A stretch of 64,000 bases of DNA from an uncultured bacterium (lineage in GTDB: Bacteria > Bacillota > Bacilli > Lactobacillales > Lactobacillaceae): assembly GCA_905214545.1 (NCBI GenBank), contig CAJMMO010000001.1, positions 62,001 to 126,000 of the forward strand, read 5' to 3'. The notes under the pieces are model-generated. The model made no database searches. It saw only the letters and a program-made list of their open reading frames with translations, and had not been told where the DNA came from. The first letter of the stretch is position 1. Every line of letters starts with the position of its first letter. This document shows, piece by piece, positions 39,428 to 47,523 of the stretch. The position numbers were made by a program, and so were the translations under genes.

Positions 39428-40700
39428 CCGCAGCGTTTGCCTGACCAGCCTCATCAAAGTCTTAACGAAAAACAGCTATTCCAGTCTGAGCTTTGGCCAA
39501 GAGCTGGAACGCGCCCAGTTAAAGAGCGCCGACAGAAGATTGGCCACCAGAATTTTTTACGGGACGATCCAGTACCAGTTGTATTTGGACTACCAGCTGC
39601 AGGGCTTAGTCAAAACCCAGATAAAAGAAGACTACCTGCGGCCGCTTCTGCTGATGTCTTTTTACCAGCTGGAATTTATGGATAAGATTCCGCAGAGCGC
39701 GGTCTTGGACGAAGCCAACAAGCTGGCCAAGCAGTTTGGCCGCCGGCACTCAAACGGCTTCCGGATCGTCAATGGGATCTTGCGGTCGTTCCTGCGCCGC
39801 GGGGCAGTGCTGCCAAAGCAAAGCGACCACGTCAAATACTTGAGCGTGAAGTACAGCTTTCCAACCTGGTTAGTCGAGTATTTTATCGCCAACTTTGGCG
39901 AAGAGGCGGCCGTGGCCAACATGGCCAGCTGCAACGCTGCCCCTTATAACTGCGTGAGAGTGAAAAAGGGTGTTGATAAAGAGGCGGCTATTGCAAGCCT
40001 TGAAAAAGAAGGCTACGGCGTGAAAAACTCGCCGCTTTCACCAGTCAGCTTACGGCTGACCGGCGGCAGCGGGGCTTCTAGTAAGCTGTTCAAAGAGGGC
40101 CAAATCACCATCCAAGACGAGGCCGCAGCGTTACCAGTCCAGGCCTTTTCCTGGCGCGGGGATGAGCGCGTGTTAGACGCCTGTGCCGCACCCGGCGGCA
40201 AGACCGAGCAGATCGCCGAACAGCTGGATTCTGGGCAAGTAGTGGCCTTGGATTTACACGCCAAAAAGCTCGGCTTAATCAAGCAAAACGCCGAGCGGAT
40301 GGGTCAAGCCGGCAAGGTCAAGACCTTTGCCTTAGATGCCAGAAAGGCTGGAGAAAAGTTTGAGGACGCGTCTTTTGACAAGATTTTGGTGGACGCGCCT
40401 TGCTCTGGCTTAGGGCTCTTGCGCCGCAAGCCCGAGATCAGGTACTCTAAAAGCAAGCAGGATTTGACCAACTTGTCTAAGATTCAATTAGGCATCCTAG
40501 AGGCCGTCTGGCCGCTTTTGCAAAAAGGCGGCGAGCTGGTCTATTCGACTTGCACTATTTCTTTAGAAGAAGACGAGCAAGTCGTCAAATCCTTTTTAGC
40601 CAACCACCATGACGCAGCGCTTGCTGTGTCTCGTAAAATTCTGCCTGCCGACTGCGGCAGCGACGGCTTTTTCATCGCTAAATTTGCGCGAAGAGGTTAA
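39405..40700 (+). CDS. rsmB: 16S rRNA (cytosine967-C5)-methyltransferase
   Basis: A 431-aa enzyme with an N-terminal NusB-like domain (about 1-135) and a Rossmann methyltransferase domain. The SAM motif is D-A-C-A-A-P-G-G-K-T-E and the catalytic region contains D-A-P-C-S-G-L-G and the second cysteine motif S-T-C-T-I. GTG 39405 is my best start because it gives the family-typical N-terminus; no clear Shine-Dalgarno sequence is present, and TTG 39414 is an alternative. Translation is likely coupled to fmt. Confidence 0.92.
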   Translation: MKRLSPTSRSVCLTSLIKVLTKNSYSSLSFGQELERAQLKSADRRLATRIFYGTIQYQLYLDYQLQGLVKTQIKEDYLRPLLLMSFYQLEFMDKIPQSAVLDEANKLAKQFGRRHSNGFRIVNGILRSFLRRGAVLPKQSDHVKYLSVKYSFPTWLVEYFIANFGEEAAVANMASCNAAPYNCVRVKKGVDKEAAIASLEKEGYGVKNSPLSPVSLRLTGGSGASSKLFKEGQITIQDEAAALPVQAFSWRGDERVLDACAAPGGKTEQIAEQLDSGQVVALDLHAKKLGLIKQNAERMGQAGKVKTFALDARKAGEKFEDASFDKILVDAPCSGLGLLRRKPEIRYSKSKQDLTNLSKIQLGILEAVWPLLQKGGELVYSTCTISLEEDEQVVKSFLANHHDAALAVSRKILPADCGSDGFFIAKFARRG

Positions 40701-40706
40701 TTTATT

Positions 40707-41468
40707 TTGATCAAAACAGTATTTGCATCCAGCGTCGGCCGCGTGCGGCCGACCAACCAGGACCAAGTTAATGTCTTTGAAAACAAGGCCGGGATCAAGA
40801 TGGCGATCGTCTGTGACGGCATGGGCGGCCACCGCGGCGGCGACGTCGCTTCCGCCATGGCCGTCAGCAACCTCGGCCACGCCTTTTGCCTGTCGGACTT
40901 TAAGACCGTCAAAAAGGCCAAGTCTTGGCTGGACGTCCAGCTGAAAGTGGAAAACGACAAGATCCTAGCCGCCGGCGACCGCTTTGCCGACCTGCGCGGC
41001 ATGGGGACCACCGTCGTCTTGCTTTTAGCCTTCCCCGACCAGGTTTTAGTGGCCCACTTAGGCGACTCGCGCGCCTATTCCTACATCGGCACCGACTTCA
41101 AGCAGATCACCGAGGACCAGTCGCTTGTCAACGAACTGGTCAAGATGGGGCAGATCACTTCTGAGCAGGCCAAAAACCACCCTCAGAAAAACATCATTAC
41201 GCAGACGCTAGGCGTCTCCAGCACGATCAGCCCCGAATACGACGAGCTCGAGGCCCCAGACGGCGCCTTGTTTTTGCTGTGCACCGACGGGTTGACCAAC
41301 TCCTTGACCGACCCCCAGATCCAGCAGATTTTGGCGACAAAAACCTTGAGTTTGAAACAGCGCTGCAATAAGCTGATTAGCGAAGCAAACCGCTATGGCG
41401 GCGGCGACAACATCACCGTCTGCCTGCTGGCCTATCTTGCTAAGGATGTGAAAACTAGTGATCAATAA
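40707..41468 (+). CDS. stp: PP2C-type Ser/Thr protein phosphatase
   Basis: A 253-aa metal-dependent phosphatase. Motifs are R-P-T-N-Q-D near the N-terminus, D-G-M-G-G-H-R-G-G-D (about 38-47), H-L-G-D-S-R-A-Y and T-D-G-L-T-N-S-L, with T-R-Y-G-G-G-D-N-I-T-like end (R-Y-G-G-G-D-N-I-T). It reverses phosphorylation by the kinase encoded next door; the two reading frames overlap by 11 bp. The start is TTG preceded by AGAGG. Confidence 0.95.
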   Translation: MIKTVFASSVGRVRPTNQDQVNVFENKAGIKMAIVCDGMGGHRGGDVASAMAVSNLGHAFCLSDFKTVKKAKSWLDVQLKVENDKILAAGDRFADLRGMGTTVVLLLAFPDQVLVAHLGDSRAYSYIGTDFKQITEDQSLVNELVKMGQITSEQAKNHPQKNIITQTLGVSSTISPEYDELEAPDGALFLLCTDGLTNSLTDPQIQQILATKTLSLKQRCNKLISEANRYGGGDNITVCLLAYLAKDVKTSDQ

Positions 41469-43425
41469 AGGCTATTTGCTGGGCGACCGCTATCGCATCG
41501 TCGATAGCCTCGGCGAAGGCGGGATGGCCAATGTTTACCTGGCCGAAGACATCATCCTGCACCGCAAAGTCGCCGTCAAAATGCTGCGCGAGGACCTGCA
41601 AAAAGCCGACCCCGCTACGATCAAGCGTTTCCAGCGCGAGGCGCTTGCGACAAGCGAGTTGAGCCACCCCAACATCGTGTCGGTGTTTGACGTTGCCAGC
41701 TGGCACGGCATCCCCTACATGGTGATGGAGTACGTCGACGGCCCGAACTTAAAAGAATACATTCAAAAAAATAAACCCCTGCCTTTAAACCGCGTGATCA
41801 CGATTATGGACCAGATCCTCAGTGCGGTTTTCCTGGCTCACAAGCACAATGTCATCCACCGCGATTTGAAGCCGCAGAACATTCTTTTGGATAAAAAGGG
41901 GAATGTGAAGATTGCTGACTTCGGGATCGCTTTGGCCATGTCCGAAACCGACCTCACCCGCACGAACACGGCGCTGGGGTCTGTGCACTACATGTCGCCG
42001 GAGCAGACCCGCGGCGGCGTCGTGACCAAGCAGTCCGACATCTATTCGCTGGGGATCATCCTCTACGAGATGATCATCGGCGAAGTCCCGTTTGCCGGCG
42101 AGACGGCCGTTTCGGTCGCCTTAAAGCACATGCGCGACAAGATCCCGTCAGTGCGCGAGCAGAATCCGGCCGTGCCGCAGGCCTTGGAAAACGTGATCCT
42201 GCAGGCCACGGCCAAGGACCCGCGCGACCGTTACGCCAGCGTTGCGGACATGAAACGGGCGCTGGACATCAGCCTGTCGCCAAGCCAGGCGGGCGTGTTG
42301 CCCTTCGTGGCCCAGCACGACCCGGCCAAAGACGCGACGATCGTGCTGCCGCAATTCCACGGCGAGGTCACGAGCACGCAGAAGGTGCCGGAAGAAGTTG
42401 CCGTTTCGGCTGGCCCGCAGCATAAAAAGCTGCGCGACAGCCTGAAGAAACACAAGCTCTGGTGGCTGATTTCGACTCTGGCCGTCATCGGCATCCTGGC
42501 CATTTTGGCCCTGGCCCTGTCGGCGAGCCGGACGAGCCACGTGCCGACCGTGGCGGGGATGAGCGAACGCCAAGCGCGCGTCTCGCTGCAGACTTCGGGT
42601 TTGAAGATCGGCTCAGTTGAGAAGAAGCATTCCAGCAAGGTGAAAAAGGGCAAGGTGATCGGCACTAAGCCGAAAGCCGGCAGCAAGATCAGCTCCGGCC
42701 ACACCGTGACGCTTGTCGTTTCAAGCGGCCCGGCGGGCATCAAGATGCCGGAACTGTCTGGCGAACTCTATGAGGACGCAAAGGAAACCTTGCTTGAAAA
42801 GGGCTTTGCCAAGGTGCGCCGCGTGCGCGTCTACTCAAACACGGTCGACTACGGCCACGTGATTGATCAGGACCCGGAAAGTGATACTAGAATCGAACAC
42901 CCAAGCGAAACGACGGTCGTTTTGACCGTTTCGCGCGGCAAGCGGCGGGCAAAACGCAAGACGGCGATCAGCCTGCGCGACTTGACCGGCTACACCTTAA
43001 AGGGTGCCCAGGACTATGCCCGCGACAGCGGCCTGCGGCTGGAGATTTCCGAAAAAGAAGACGACAGCGCGCCAGCCAACACGGTGCTGTCGCAAAGCCC
43101 GGCGCCGGGCACCCAGCTGCGGCGCGGCGACACGGTCCGCATCGTGGTCGCTAAGAAGAGCGACGATCAAAACACGGATAACGACAACGTGACCAAGAAC
43201 ATCACGGTCAGCTATAACGCTGCCTCTGACCAAAACGGCCAGGGCAACCACGTCCGCATCTACATCGCAGACGACAGCCACTCTTTGAACAACTTGTACC
43301 GGGACCTGTACATCAAGTCCGATCAGAACTTCTCGATCCCGTTCTCGTTGAAGCGCGGGGCAGGCCACTTGCGCGTGCTGCGTGACAACGACACTGTTTA
43401 TGATGAAAGCGTGAATAATGACTAA
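41458..43425 (+). CDS. prkC: PASTA-domain Ser/Thr protein kinase
   Basis: A 655-aa transmembrane kinase. The cytoplasmic kinase domain (about 1-270) has L-G-E-G-G-M-A-N-V (glycine loop), H-R-D-L-K-P-Q-N (catalytic) and D-F-G-I-A-L. One membrane helix lies at about 341-362. Outside are three PASTA repeats (about 365-430, 432-500 and 508-575), which in this family bind muropeptides and lipid II, then an unusual extra extracellular domain of about 80 residues. GTG start. Likely regulates wall synthesis and division with the adjacent phosphatase. Confidence 0.96.
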   Translation: MINKGYLLGDRYRIVDSLGEGGMANVYLAEDIILHRKVAVKMLREDLQKADPATIKRFQREALATSELSHPNIVSVFDVASWHGIPYMVMEYVDGPNLKEYIQKNKPLPLNRVITIMDQILSAVFLAHKHNVIHRDLKPQNILLDKKGNVKIADFGIALAMSETDLTRTNTALGSVHYMSPEQTRGGVVTKQSDIYSLGIILYEMIIGEVPFAGETAVSVALKHMRDKIPSVREQNPAVPQALENVILQATAKDPRDRYASVADMKRALDISLSPSQAGVLPFVAQHDPAKDATIVLPQFHGEVTSTQKVPEEVAVSAGPQHKKLRDSLKKHKLWWLISTLAVIGILAILALALSASRTSHVPTVAGMSERQARVSLQTSGLKIGSVEKKHSSKVKKGKVIGTKPKAGSKISSGHTVTLVVSSGPAGIKMPELSGELYEDAKETLLEKGFAKVRRVRVYSNTVDYGHVIDQDPESDTRIEHPSETTVVLTVSRGKRRAKRKTAISLRDLTGYTLKGAQDYARDSGLRLEISEKEDDSAPANTVLSQSPAPGTQLRRGDTVRIVVAKKSDDQNTDNDNVTKNITVSYNAASDQNGQGNHVRIYIADDSHSLNNLYRDLYIKSDQNFSIPFSLKRGAGHLRVLRDNDTVYDESVNND

Positions 43426-44311
43426 GACTGCAACCGGCATTGTGGTGAGCCTGCTGGCGGGCTACTACGACGTAGCAATCGCAGGCAAGACTGTCAGAAC
43501 CAGAGCAAGAGGCGTGTTTAGAAAGCGCGGGGAAAAGCCGCGCGTGGGGGATGTGGTCGAAGTCCAGCTGGACAGCCAGGGGACGAACTACCTCATTTCA
43601 GTCAAGCCCAGACAGAACCTGCTGGGGCGGCCGCCTTTAGCTAACGTGGCCGGCGTTTTGCTGGTCATCACTGCGACGGAGCCGGACTTTTCCTTAACGC
43701 TTTTAAATAGATATTTAGTCTTTTTCGACTGGCAGAACGTGCCGGTCTGGCTGTATCTGTCAAAGGGAGACTTGCTTCCTGAAGAAAAGCTGGCGGAGAT
43801 CAAAGACCAGCTGGCCTACTACAAAAAGATCGGATACCCGGTGTTTGAAGACAAAACGCAGCTGCAGGAACAATTCCCAAAGGCCATTGGCCAAGACGCG
43901 GTCTGGACGCTGGCCGGCCAATCTGGCGCCGGCAAGAGCACGCTGCTCAACTTTATGAAAAAAGACGCAGACCAGGCGACGGGGGAGATCTCGCACAGTT
44001 TGAACCGCGGCCGGCACACGACGCGGCAGGTCAGTTTATTTAGACTAGGGCAGGGCTTTTTGGCGGACACGCCGGGCTTTTCGGCGATCTCTTTATCCCA
44101 GATGAAGATCGACGACCTGCCGAACCACTTCCGCGACTTTAAGGCGGTGGCAAGCCGCTGCAAGTTCCGGTCCTGCCAGCACTTGCAAGAACCGCACTGC
44201 GAGGTCAAGCGCCTGCTTGCAACGGGCGAAATTGCCCAGTCGCGCTACGACTCTTATTTGGCGTTACACGAAGAAATTGAAAACGACCGGCTGCCTGAAT
44301 ACAAAAAATAG
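43418..44311 (+). CDS. rsgA: ribosome small subunit-dependent GTPase A
   Basis: A 297-aa circularly permuted GTPase that checks late 30S assembly. OB-fold N-terminus (about 1-70), then GTPase motifs in permuted order: S-K-G-D (G4), G-Q-S-G-A-G-K-S-T (G1), and D-T-P-G-F (G3). The C-terminal zinc motif C-K-F-R-S-C-Q-H (with a further C) is intact. Overlaps prkC by 8 bp. Confidence 0.96.
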   Translation: MTKTATGIVVSLLAGYYDVAIAGKTVRTRARGVFRKRGEKPRVGDVVEVQLDSQGTNYLISVKPRQNLLGRPPLANVAGVLLVITATEPDFSLTLLNRYLVFFDWQNVPVWLYLSKGDLLPEEKLAEIKDQLAYYKKIGYPVFEDKTQLQEQFPKAIGQDAVWTLAGQSGAGKSTLLNFMKKDADQATGEISHSLNRGRHTTRQVSLFRLGQGFLADTPGFSAISLSQMKIDDLPNHFRDFKAVASRCKFRSCQHLQEPHCEVKRLLATGEIAQSRYDSYLALHEEIENDRLPEYKK

Positions 44312-44322
44312 TTTGGAGAATT

Positions 44323-44970
44323 ATGATGAAAATTATCGCACCATCGATTTTAAACGCTGACAACATGCACTTGGGTGCAGCCATCAGCAAGGCCCAAGAA
44401 GCGGGCATCAAGCGCTTCCACCTGGACGTGATGGACGGCCACTTTGTGCCGAACCTGTCTTACGGCCCACAATTGGTGCAGGACTTTAAGAAGGCCTTCC
44501 CAGACGAGGTTGCCGAGGTGCACTTGATGGCCAGCAACTTGGATTTGATTCCCAGCTTTGTGAAGGCCGGTTGCGACCTGCTGGAATTCCACTATGAGGC
44601 GGCAAAAGAAGACACTGCTAAGTGGCTGCAGTACTTGCAAGACCACGGCGTCAAGGCTGGCCTGGTGTTGAACCCGGACACGCCAGTTGACGTGATCAAG
44701 GACTTTTTGCCAAACCTGGACCAAGTGCTGCTCATGAGCGTGCACCCAGGCTTTGGCGGCCAGGGCTTTATTCCAGAGACCTTGGATCGCTTGGCTAAGG
44801 TCAAGGAAATCACTGACATTCCATTGGAAGTAGACGGCGGCGTCAACGACAAGACGGCAGCAGATGCAGCTAAGGCTGGTGCCGACATCCTGGTCGCTGG
44901 TTCATTCATCTTCGGCCACGAAGATATCGCCGGCCAGGTTGAAAAACTGGAGCAGTTGATCAATGGCTAG
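44323..44970 (+). CDS. rpe: ribulose-phosphate 3-epimerase
   Basis: A 215-aa TIM-barrel enzyme of the pentose phosphate route, interconverting ribulose-5-P and xylulose-5-P. Signatures are A-P-S-I-L-N-A-D near the start, H-L-D-V-M-D-G-H-F-V-P-N (metal site) and M-S-V-H-P-G-F-G-G-Q. The active Asp is in E-V-D-G-G-V-N. Overlaps thiN by 8 bp. Confidence 0.97.
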   Translation: MMKIIAPSILNADNMHLGAAISKAQEAGIKRFHLDVMDGHFVPNLSYGPQLVQDFKKAFPDEVAEVHLMASNLDLIPSFVKAGCDLLEFHYEAAKEDTAKWLQYLQDHGVKAGLVLNPDTPVDVIKDFLPNLDQVLLMSVHPGFGGQGFIPETLDRLAKVKEITDIPLEVDGGVNDKTAADAAKAGADILVAGSFIFGHEDIAGQVEKLEQLING

Positions 44971-45619
44971 GGCGCTAGCTGTTTTAGGCGGACCGCAGGA
45001 CTTGTGGCCGCAAAATTTTAAGTCCTTGTTTGAGCAAAACAGGGACTTTTTAATTGGCGTGGACCGCGGCAGTTTGAGAATTGTCGAGGCAGGGTTTAAG
45101 CCGCGCTTGGCGCTGGGCGACTTTGACTCGATGAGTAAGAGCGAACTGGCCAAGGTCGAACAGAGCTGCCCTGAGCTTCGTTACTCAAACCCGGTCAAGG
45201 ACGATACGGACAGCGAGCTGATGCTAGAGGCGGCACTGCTGGACTACGGCATCGATGATTTGACTGTCATTGGCGCTTTGGGAGGCAGGCTAGATCATTC
45301 TCTTGTAAACCTGCTTGCTTTGTGTGAGCCCCGCTTTTTAAAGATGGCAGAAAAGGTGACCTTGGTTGATAAGCAAAATGAGGTTCATTTCTTGCTTCCT
45401 GGAGAGCATGTTTTAAAAGAAAAGCCTGGCTATTCCTATTTTGGCGTGGGTAATTTACTTCCTGTAGAAGGGCTGACTATTCAGGGTGCACGCTACGAGC
45501 TGGCCAGTTCTGACTTTGCCTATCCGAAGATGTGGTCTTCTAATGAGTTTGTGCCCGGACAAAGCGTCACAATTTCCCTGCAAAAAGGTTTGGCGCTTGT
45601 GGTCTACAGCAGAGATTAA
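44963..45619 (+). CDS. thiN: thiamine pyrophosphokinase
   Basis: A 218-aa enzyme that makes thiamine diphosphate from thiamine and ATP. The G-V-D-R-G-S (about 32-37), L-G-D-F-D-S-M (about 51-57) and D-D-T-D-S-E motifs with acidic residues, and G-A-L-G-G-R-L-D-H-S, are all seen. It ends the gmk-to-thiN run. Downstream starts a probable small RNA. Confidence 0.93.
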   Translation: MARALAVLGGPQDLWPQNFKSLFEQNRDFLIGVDRGSLRIVEAGFKPRLALGDFDSMSKSELAKVEQSCPELRYSNPVKDDTDSELMLEAALLDYGIDDLTVIGALGGRLDHSLVNLLALCEPRFLKMAEKVTLVDKQNEVHFLLPGEHVLKEKPGYSYFGVGNLLPVEGLTIQGARYELASSDFAYPKMWSSNEFVPGQSVTISLQKGLALVVYSRD

Positions 45620-45625
45620 AAATAT

Positions 45626-45785
45626 ACAGAACCATTTGTTATAGGCAAAACAGCAACGTCTTGTTATCATCTAAGTAAGAAATCAATCGGCATGTACGAT
45701 CATTTCGCTATAGCAGAGAGGAGCTATAGTGCCAGACAGAGGCTTGGTATCTGCTCGTTAGTCATAACAGGCGATATGGTTCTGT
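45626..45785 (+). ncRNA. structured small RNA, 6S-like candidate
   Basis: Intergenic DNA with RNA-like symmetry. ACAGAACCAT (45626-45635) pairs perfectly with ATGGTTCTGT (45776-45785). Inside this, TTGTTAT (45636-45642) pairs with ATAACAG (45764-45770) with one wobble, followed by AACG/CGTT, a large unpaired centre, GGCA/TGCC (45689-45692/45730-45733), and CTATAG/CTATAG (45708-45713/45724-45729) as the apical hairpin. The rod shape with closing stem and central bubble recalls 6S RNA, which binds RNA polymerase. A terminator follows. Possible promoter elements are TTGTGG (45597) and TATACA (45623). 6S identity is inference; a riboswitch or other sRNA is possible. Confidence 0.55.
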
Positions 45786-45795
45786 TCATCCTTTA

Positions 45796-45829
45796 AAAAA
45801 CTCCCAGCATTTGCTGAGAGTCTTTTTTT
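45796..45829 (+). terminator. terminator after the structured RNA
   Basis: ACTC-C-CAGCA pairs with TGCTG-A-GAGT (one mismatch) and is followed by seven T, preceded by an A-run. It separates the RNA from the downstream dehydrogenase gene. Confidence 0.8.
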
Positions 45830-45887
45830 ATCTGCTCTTAATTTTTGCCTTAAAATAAAAGCAGAGTTTAAAAAAGTGAGGCACAAC

Positions 45888-46751
45888 ATGAAAATTGGTT
45901 TCGTAGGTACCGGCGTCATGGGCACCGGAGTTATCAATAATCTTTTGAAAAATGGCGAAGACGTCACCGTCTTCAACCGCACGAAGGCCCACGCCGACAA
46001 AGTCGTCGCAAACGGCGCCAAGTGGGCCGACTCACCAGCTGAGTTAGCTAAGGACTGCGACGTCGTCTTCACCATGGTCGGCTTTCCCCAAGACGTCGAA
46101 AACGTCTACTTTGGCGCAAACGGCCTGTTTGAAACGGCGCACGAGGGCCAATACTTGGTCGACATGACCACCAGCAAGCCAAGTCTGGCCAAGCAGATTT
46201 TTGAAAAAGGAAAAGCAAAGGGCATCCACGTGTTAGACGCGCCAGTCTCCGGCGGGGATGTCGGCGCCAAAAACGGCACCCTGACCGTCATGGTCGGCGG
46301 GGTAAAGGAAGACTTTGAGCAGTTAAAGCCTTTGTTTGAAAAATTTGCCGGCAGCTTTAATTACTTCGGGCCTGCCGGAGCCGGCCAAAACGCCAAGATG
46401 GCCAACCAGATCATGATCGCCGGCACGATGACCGGCATGACTGAGGCGCTGGTCTACGCTAAAAAGGCTGGCTTAAACTTAGAGCAGGTTCTAGAGACCT
46501 TGCAAAACGGGTCGGCCGAAAACTTCAGCATGGGTTCGTATGGTCCTAGAGTGCTCAAGGGCGACTACACCCCCGGCTTTTTTGCCAAGCACTTCTTAAA
46601 AGACCTGCGGATTGCCTTAGATGAAGCCGACGCCATGGGTCTTGATTTGCCTGCAACTAAGCAGGCCAAGGCTCTTTACGAGCAGCTGGTTGACGTCAAG
46701 AAGTTAGGCAACGACGGCACCCAAGCCTTGATCAAGCTCTGGTGGTCATAA
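45888..46751 (+). CDS. NAD(P)-dependent beta-hydroxyacid dehydrogenase (HIBADH family)
   Basis: A 287-aa oxidoreductase. The N-terminus reads I-G-F-V-G-T-G-V-M-G (dinucleotide-binding, about 3-12), followed by D-A-P-V-S-G-G (substrate-binding signature, about 117-123), and the catalytic lysine segment G-A-G-Q-N-A-K-M-A-N-Q (about 165-175). Family members act on 3-hydroxyisobutyrate, tartronate semialdehyde or succinic semialdehyde; substrate cannot be told here. GTGAGG precedes ATG 45888, and TAAAAT at 45851-45856 is a possible -10. Confidence 0.88.
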   Translation: MKIGFVGTGVMGTGVINNLLKNGEDVTVFNRTKAHADKVVANGAKWADSPAELAKDCDVVFTMVGFPQDVENVYFGANGLFETAHEGQYLVDMTTSKPSLAKQIFEKGKAKGIHVLDAPVSGGDVGAKNGTLTVMVGGVKEDFEQLKPLFEKFAGSFNYFGPAGAGQNAKMANQIMIAGTMTGMTEALVYAKKAGLNLEQVLETLQNGSAENFSMGSYGPRVLKGDYTPGFFAKHFLKDLRIALDEADAMGLDLPATKQAKALYEQLVDVKKLGNDGTQALIKLWWS

Positions 46752-46756
46752 AAACA

Positions 46757-46792
46757 AAAAAAGACAGCTCTTGTGAGCTGTCTTTTTTTTTG
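46757..46792. terminator. bidirectional terminator between dehydrogenase gene and rpmB
   Basis: AAAAGACAGCTC / GAGCTGTCTTTT stem with a 4-base loop, A-run and T-run, between convergent genes. Confidence 0.9.
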
Positions 46793-46803
46793 CAATTTAA
46801 TAA

Positions 46804-46989
46804 TTAAACACGGGTAACCTTGCCTGATTTCAAGGCACGAGCTGAAACCCATACGCGCTTTGGCTTGCCGTCAACAATGATGCGCGCCTTTTGAAGGTTT
46901 GGCTTCCATGCACGTCTGTGTGAGTTCAAAGCCTTTGAGCGCTTGTTGCCAAACACAGTCTTGCGGCCGGTAATAACGTCTTTTGCCAT
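46804..46989 (-). CDS. rpmB: 50S ribosomal protein L28
   Basis: A 61-aa ribosomal protein. Typical sequence M-A-K-D-V-I-T-G-R-K-T-V-F-G-N, with N-S-H-R-R-A-W-K-P-N-L and V-S-A-R-A-L-K-S-G-K-V. Zinc cysteines are absent, as in common Firmicute forms. AGGAGG precedes the start, and the minus-strand promoter at 47027-47055 drives it. Divergent from yloU, the standard arrangement. Confidence 0.97.
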   Translation of the reverse strand: MAKDVITGRKTVFGNKRSKALNSHRRAWKPNLQKARIIVDGKPKRVWVSARALKSGKVTRV

Positions 46990-47026
46990 CTGCTAAACCT
47001 CCTTTTTTCTTGAAATACACCATTAA

Positions 47027-47055
47027 AGAATAGCATAGTGGCCGCAAGTAAGCAA
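47027..47055 (-). promoter_or_regulatory. promoter of rpmB
   Basis: On the minus strand TTGCTT (complement of 47050-47055), 17-bp spacer ending in TGC, and TATTCT (complement of 47027-47032), an extended -10 promoter. Confidence 0.65.
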
Positions 47056-47074
47056 TAATGGTTTCCAGCAAATG

Positions 47075-47102
47075 TTGCCTGTCTTGTTGGCTATGCTAAA
47101 AT
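47075..47102 (+). promoter_or_regulatory. promoter of the yloU-fakA operon
   Basis: TTGCCT (47075-47080), 16-bp spacer ending TGC, and TAAAAT (47097-47102), an extended -10 promoter. It lies back to back with the rpmB promoter. Confidence 0.65.
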
Positions 47103-47140
47103 GAATGCATAACAATTCGTCTGGAGCAAGGAGGATTATC

Positions 47141-47503
47141 ATGGCAGTTAAAATTAAAACCAAGTACGGCCTGATCGACATCTCAAACAACGTCATTGCT
47201 ACGGTAGTCGGCGCCAGCGCCACTTCCAACTACGGCATCGTCGGGATGGCGTCCAAAAACGCTTTGCGCGACGGGGTCAGCGAGATGCTCAACCGCGAAA
47301 ACTACCGGCGGGGGGTCATTGTCAAATCCGAGGGCAATGCCATCAGCGTCGATGTCTACATCATTGTCGGCTACGGCTTGAAGATTTCCGAAGTCAGCCG
47401 CAACGTGCAAGAAAGCGTCAAGTACAACCTGCAGCAGCAGCTGGGCATTAAGACCCATGCAGTCAACGTAGTTGTCAACGGCGTGAGAGTCCTTGATGAA
47501 TAG
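47141..47503 (+). CDS. Asp23/Gls24 family protein (YloU-like)
   Basis: A 120-aa Asp23-domain protein, with Y-G-L-I-D-I-S-N-N-V-I near residue 8, G-V-I-V-K-S-E and V-D-V-Y-I-I-V-G-Y-G. It always sits between rpmB and the fakA gene in Firmicutes. Start 47141 follows GGAGG; the frame is open upstream without a binding site. Paralogue of the protein at 28129. Function is not established. Confidence 0.92.
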   Translation: MAVKIKTKYGLIDISNNVIATVVGASATSNYGIVGMASKNALRDGVSEMLNRENYRRGVIVKSEGNAISVDVYIIVGYGLKISEVSRNVQESVKYNLQQQLGIKTHAVNVVVNGVRVLDE

Positions 47504-47523
47504 CTTGCAAGGAGGAATGAAAT

